Both the position numbers and the translations under genes were made by a program. Shown here piece by piece: positions 59,813-64,000 of a stretch of DNA of 64,000 bases; position 1 is the first letter of the stretch, and each line of letters starts with the position of its first letter. The DNA comes from Chrysaora quinquecirrha (lineage: Eukaryota > Cnidaria > Scyphozoa > Semaeostomeae > Pelagiidae), in NCBI GenBank assembly GCA_014526335.1, contig JACTAT010000046.1, positions 416,183-480,182 on the forward strand. The letters are read 5' to 3'. The notes below the pieces were generated by a model. That model was not told the DNA's origin and searched no databases. It saw only the letters and a program-made list of their open reading frames with translations.

Positions 59813-61932
59813 TTACCCTGGGTGCCAGACTCTCGAAATTAAAAAACGAGAGTCTGGTTCAGTGCGCCCTGACCTCGTTCCTGTGCAGACCGCCTGAACT
59901 CATTTGAAAGTTCTTCTTGCCAATTCCACTGACTGGACTACGACTGTACAAGGAGGAGTTCGTCTGAAACATATGCTGGAGTTTGAGAGAGATTTGTTTA
60001 AGATATTACATATACCATTGTCAAAGAATCATAATTACGGCACAAACAGATGGATTGACACGCTGGGTGATGGATCGATGATTTAGAGCAGCGATGATCC
60101 AGCGTCTTTTCTAATACGGCCTAAGAGGAAGTATTCTGATCGATGCAAAGAAAAATTTCAAAACTTTACAAGACCGAAATTGAACTTAAGGAAATTACGC
60201 AACAGCAACATGATGTGAAATATATGAAAGCTGCACGTAGCAGATGAAATTTTAAATCACACACAGACATGCTAATTGGTTGATTAGATAATATCAAACT
60301 ATTGTTGTAAACACAGTGCTTGGTGTCAGCACTGCACCACCAAAAGTTGCTGAGTTGTTTCATTGAAGACGCTCAAATATTTTACACAAACTTGGATCAT
60401 CCCACATCACCAATAGTTTTCTATTTAAAATAACATTTTAACTTTTTGATAGTATATGTACAGTTAAACTCTTGATTTATGATTCTTTTATTTCATGGCA
60501 CAATAACAAATACCACTACTTGACAGAATATGATTCAACTCAAGATACTATGAAAAAGCACTTGTTGGCAATTAGGGCATCCTTTGTAATACATTGTTTT
60601 CAAATAAAATAAGATGAAGGCAAAAATTGACAACATACATAGGTACTGTCTGTCAGGCTTAAAACAATGCACAATGCAATAATTAAGTTATAGTAAATGT
60701 TTTCAACGATAGTTCTTATTTATTCTTATTAAACAAAATGTTTTATAACTTTGCAGCAATTTCAATTTTGTAGCAGTTTTATCTGACAGGGATTGCATGG
60801 TTCAGATAATGTTGTTTTACATGTATTGACTTTTTTCAGCATTGACCATCTGTCATTGCACCTAACTTCTCAAATTGGGACATGATCATTGACTTGGTGC
60901 AATGTTAAAATTTTATCTAACTTGGTACTATTCTTTCTTTAATTTGAGCAATATGCCACTCCAAAGATTTTTGTGGCTTGTGTGTAAAAGAGAATTGTCT
61001 CTTGAGGGAAAATTTTGTGCAAACTAACAGATAATAAGTTAAAGTTATTTCAGAGAAATCAATTGAAATCTTTTTTATTTTCCACAAAGGTCTCTTTTGA
61101 AAATGTGACATGCAGCAACTTGTGATAAATCTTTGCACCAGAAATGTATTCACTAAGATACCAGGGCACAGACATCAACATTTTCAGAAATTCGACAGAA
61201 ATCTGCTCTCCAAACTTGAAGTTTGATCACTTAACAGATGGTAAAGATCATATGAGAAAACTAAAGGATGATTTGTAGTGCTTGACTAATAAGACCTAGT
61301 GTACATTCACATTATGCTCTTTGTAAACATTTCCTTGAGTTCTCTGATTTGTTGATGTCAGTTTGATCACTCTTAACAATGCCATGAAAATACTAGCACA
61401 CTTTAGGAAACAACCCTTGCAGATATGATTAGTATGTACCAATTAAAATGTTTATATTTAGATGTGAACAGTTTCATCACAAATAACAAAGGCAGTATCA
61501 CAACTACCACTGGTTTCTCCACGACAAGGCCTTACTTCTTTGCGAAGAGAGGCGCCGCCTGAAATATCAGTGATTTTCCAAAGCCAGTTGGCAATATGGT
61601 GAATGTGTCCTGTCTTTCAACAAACAAAGCTCCTAATGATTTCAGCTGCTCTCTGTTGAGTTCCACAACATGAGGAAAAAACTCTTCGATAACAGCTTAA
61701 ACTGCATCTTCGGACTTTGCGGCCGCCATTATCAATCGATATTCTCTTCTGTTCAGCGTTTTACACAGGAGGTTATTTCAAGTGCTGGACATTGTTTTAC
61801 CATGACCTTTTGAACTTACAGAAATATGTATACTGGCTCCTTATTGGTCAAAACAGGCTCATCAGAACGAGGTCGGGGCGCACTGAACCAGACTCTCGTT
61901 TTTTAATTTCGAGAGTCTGGCACCCAGGGTAA
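59813..61932. mobile_element. Inverted-repeat DNA transposon, about 2.1 kb
   Basis: Terminal repeats of roughly 70 bases: TTACCCTGGGTGCCAGACTC at 59813 and its reverse ending at 61932, continuing through a hairpin (CCAGACTCTCG...CGAGAGTCTGG) and TTCAGTGCGCCC. The interior has no full-length transposase; near the right end is a decayed helicase exon on the minus strand. The target duplication could not be settled. It lies inside the PRORSD1-like coding sequence, so it is younger than that copy. Confidence 0.85.
61536..61729 (-). pseudogene. First exon of a RecQ-like helicase inside the transposon, with stop codon
   Basis: ATG at 61729 opens MAAAKSEDAV, then TAA (61699-61697), then the same frame continues EEFFPHVVELNREQLKSLGA and DTFTILPTGFGKSLIFQ, ending at a donor GTAAGG (61535). 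TGFGKS is a Walker A (motif I) and REQ upstream resembles the Q motif of RecQ/DEAD-type helicases. No later helicase exon is visible in the element. The stop could be a CAA-to-TAA transition. Probably once part of the element's own or a captured helicase gene. Confidence 0.65.
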
Positions 61933-62006
61933 ATAACATGTGTATCATAGCTACCAATAACAACAATGAGAGCAATAACACTACTTTTTAAACAATAATG
62001 ATTTTA
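61931..62006 (-). pseudogene. PRORSD1: PRORSD1-like pseudogene, upstream piece beyond the transposon
   Basis: On the minus strand VIALIVVIGSYDTHVI directly precedes the transposon and continues into INLTEL on the other side; the family has ...LYLV...DT.VNLK..SKKLG here. Just before it another frame gives LHVKSLLFKK, resembling the family's KNLFLKDKK, so a frameshift separates the two. Upstream of about 62006 an unrelated hairpin repeat starts and similarity ends. Short and diverged, so moderate confidence. Confidence 0.45.
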
Positions 62007-62030
62007 CATGCAAGACGTTGTTGCCTAGGA

Positions 62031-62067
62031 CACTGGGTAGAACCAAAAATGGTTTTCGCGCCCAGTG
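62031..62067. repeat. Imperfect hairpin, CACTGGG...CCCAGTG
   Basis: CACTGGG, AACCAAAAATGGTT and CCCAGTG pair across a 37-base span. It looks like the tip of a small palindromic repeat, bordering the PRORSD1-like fragment. Confidence 0.7.
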
Positions 62068-62610
62068 CCCTATTCACATTTAACTACTACATATCTAAAT
62101 TGATTTATTGTAATAACAGTAACAATAACAATGAACAATTAATAATGATAATAAAAAAAGAATAGAGAAAAATAGGAATAAAGAAAGAAAATAAAAATAA
62201 TAGCATAAGCAAACATAATAAAGCAAAGAAAGAAGGAAAAGAGGTTGGACACGGTAATGATAGTTTGATATATGGAGTCAATTGTACGATAAGGGTAGGC
62301 TACGATGTGTAGCTTTCATGTATTGAAGAATTATGGAAAGCTCAGCTGGCATTAGCATTATTGTGTAGCAGGTATTTACGAAAATGCTTGCCAAAAAGCT
62401 TTTTAGAGGATTTAGTTCTAATACTGTGAGGTATATTATTCCAGATTTTAATGCCTTTAAAAGTTATAGCATTTTTCCTTACATTAGTTCTGACTGAAGG
62501 AAAAGAGAAAAGATTTTGAGTAGCTTGACGCGTGTTATAATTGTGTCTAGAGGTGGTTTTTTGGAATAGGTTGCAAAAGAGCTAGTGGATTCTGATAAGA
62601 CTGAGTACAT
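62068..62610. other. Intergenic, A-rich low complexity
   Basis: 62110-62240 is A-rich with AATAAT and AGAAA words. No gene recognised. Confidence 0.5.
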
Positions 62611-62612
62611 AC

Positions 62613-62650
62613 GCATGACGCATAAGCATAGGCATAAGCATACGCATAAC
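62613..62650. repeat. Short GCATAA/GCATAC repeat
   Basis: ACGCATGACGCATAAGCATA and further GCATAA units, about six, directly abutting the CAGGGG element. Confidence 0.85.
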
Positions 62651-62651
62651 G

Positions 62652-64000
62652 CAGGGGTTATTCTAAGAAAAATTCACAACACCACAAACTATACAGCTGT
62701 TAAAAATTTTTTTGTAAAGCGTTATATAATTCTGCTGTTGACAAAAAGAGAACTGAAACAACTTTAGTGTGGGAAGTTGGGAACCCTTCAACGCCTTATA
62801 TATTTACCTATACCTAATATTTAGGCCTAGCCTATGAAGTATTTTTGGAATAAGGATTATTTGGCATTTTCTGCTGAAGATGTGAGGAGTAGGAATGAGG
62901 TTGCATTTTTTTGCTTGCATTATGGGATGTGCATTCGAGAATAATCGTTGGATGAATTTGCTATCAAGTCAGATACCATAAACTTGTCTTGTCTGCTTGT
63001 CATATAATTATGAATATCCCAGTGTTTGAAAAGTGGGATCCTCGAAAAAGTGTCATTGAGTGGCTGAAATCGAAAGAAAGAAGGCAAAAAGAATCAGAGA
63101 AAGGGAGACGTCAGCGCTGGTTTAAAGGGGTGTACACTGAGACAGAAAGTGTTGCATTAGGTCTAGACAAAGAAGATAGCCAACAAAGATAAAAAATTAA
63201 AACATTTTAAGATTAAGGACTGCGTAACTCTTATAAAAAGAAGAGTGTAACACAATGAAAAAATAAGACCAGCAATACCAAAATAGCTGCTCTCCAAGTG
63301 AGATATTGGTTTATTATTCGATTAAAAATATTGTCTGTTACCTCTCAAAACCAGAGGATCTGCCACGCAGTACATTGAGCAAGAGGACTGTACAGCCGTT
63401 CATTCTGCTGAAACGGAGCCTCGATTGACGAGTGGTCTAGGTAATAATGCAAAACATCTGATCTGGTGCTGAGATGAATGCTCCCCACTTGCATCCACAA
63501 TGCCGAGACAATGTGGCTGAGGCGTCGCATCTTACGGTGGTTCCCGTTACAGGAAATCGCTATTCTCCCATGAGTCTTCCGCCAGCCTCCGGGGGGAGGG
63601 AATATCCGGCCCCCAGACCATATGCTTACGCTTGGATACCCCTACGCTTTCACTTCCAACTCATGACACCGAATCGATGTTAAATAGGATCCTCCGAGTA
63701 CTCCTAGATTTGCTTCTTTTAAATCTGATAATTACGGGAAAGGACTATACGCGCATGCGCCACGGTACTTCGCGGTACTTTAAGATTAAGGACTGCATAA
63801 ATCTTTTGTTATGTTAATTTTTTGTTTTAGTTTAATATTTTAATGTTTTAACCTTCTTGTTTTGCCAAAAGATACCTAGTCTGCTGAAAAAAATATTGCA
63901 AGTCGATTTTTTACAACACCACAAAATATAAAGCACAACACCACAAACCAGATTTACAGTTCCACAAAACGGCAACAAAACCACGTTAGAATAACCCCTG
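62652..64000. mobile_element. Inverted-repeat transposon with CAGGGGTTATTCTAA termini
   Basis: CAGGGGTTATTCTAA at 62652 and its exact reverse complement ending on base 64000. Next to both ends lie copies of CACAACACCACAAA (one at the left, three at the right), typical subterminal transposase sites. CAG.GG ends suggest hAT-like or a related superfamily; the 8-bp target duplication cannot be checked because the window stops at the element's end. Open frames at 62989-63192 (+) and 63345-63530 (-) match nothing I recognise. Confidence 0.75.
63215..63249. mobile_element. Solo right end of a TA/CAC-group MITE
   Basis: TAACTCTTATAAAAAGAAG then AGTGTA. No matching left end is found within 400 bases upstream, so it is a truncated copy within the CAGGGG element. 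Confidence 0.5.

Noticed and set aside
62989..63192. 67-codon frame with a basic EWLKSKERRQ segment
   Set aside because: Resembles the tails of some transposases only loosely; too short and inside a mosaic element.
63345..63530. 61-codon minus-strand frame that looks protein-like
   Set aside because: No family recognised and no neighbouring exon; could be a transposase fragment but this cannot be supported.

Overview
The window is AT-rich, intron-rich animal DNA with very low gene density and heavy repeat content. A Notch-ligand gene with many phase-1 introns, numerous small inverted-repeat transposons and long satellites suggest a marine invertebrate, most likely an anthozoan cnidarian. That assignment is inference, because nothing here is strictly diagnostic of a taxon.

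Layout. 1-11.8 kb has no recognisable gene. It holds short terminal-inverted-repeat elements (MITEs), a polypurine tract and an 11-copy satellite of 164-166 bp. 11.82-32.87 kb (+) is one gene, reconstructed here exon by exon: a Delta-type Notch ligand with signal peptide, MNNL domain, DSL domain, EGF repeats, a Ser/Thr-rich stalk, one transmembrane helix and a roughly 230-residue cytoplasmic tail. Its introns carry nested MITEs, a SINE-like element, a large palindrome, an (ATG)n tract and other transposons. The last intron (or 3' UTR) is a 142-bp minisatellite that repeats an AATAAA signal. 33.2-33.7 kb holds three 166-bp repeats. About 34.27-57.8 kb is an uninterrupted array of roughly 130-135 monomers of about 174 bp, more diverged at both edges and with local higher-order repeats. 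57.8-64 kb holds a fragment of a PRORSD1-like (YbaK-domain) gene on the minus strand, split by a 2.1-kb inverted-repeat transposon that carries a decayed first exon of a RecQ-like helicase. A second transposon with CAGGGG termini reaches the last base of the window.

Only the Delta-like gene looks functional. Its exons join in phase to one open frame of 834 codons in the model given, with one unresolved point (the first half of EGF1) and two possible C-termini. The most unusual non-coding signal is a recurring MITE design: elements with the same outer terminus each carry a different short word that is reiterated inside the element and also sits just inside its own ends.
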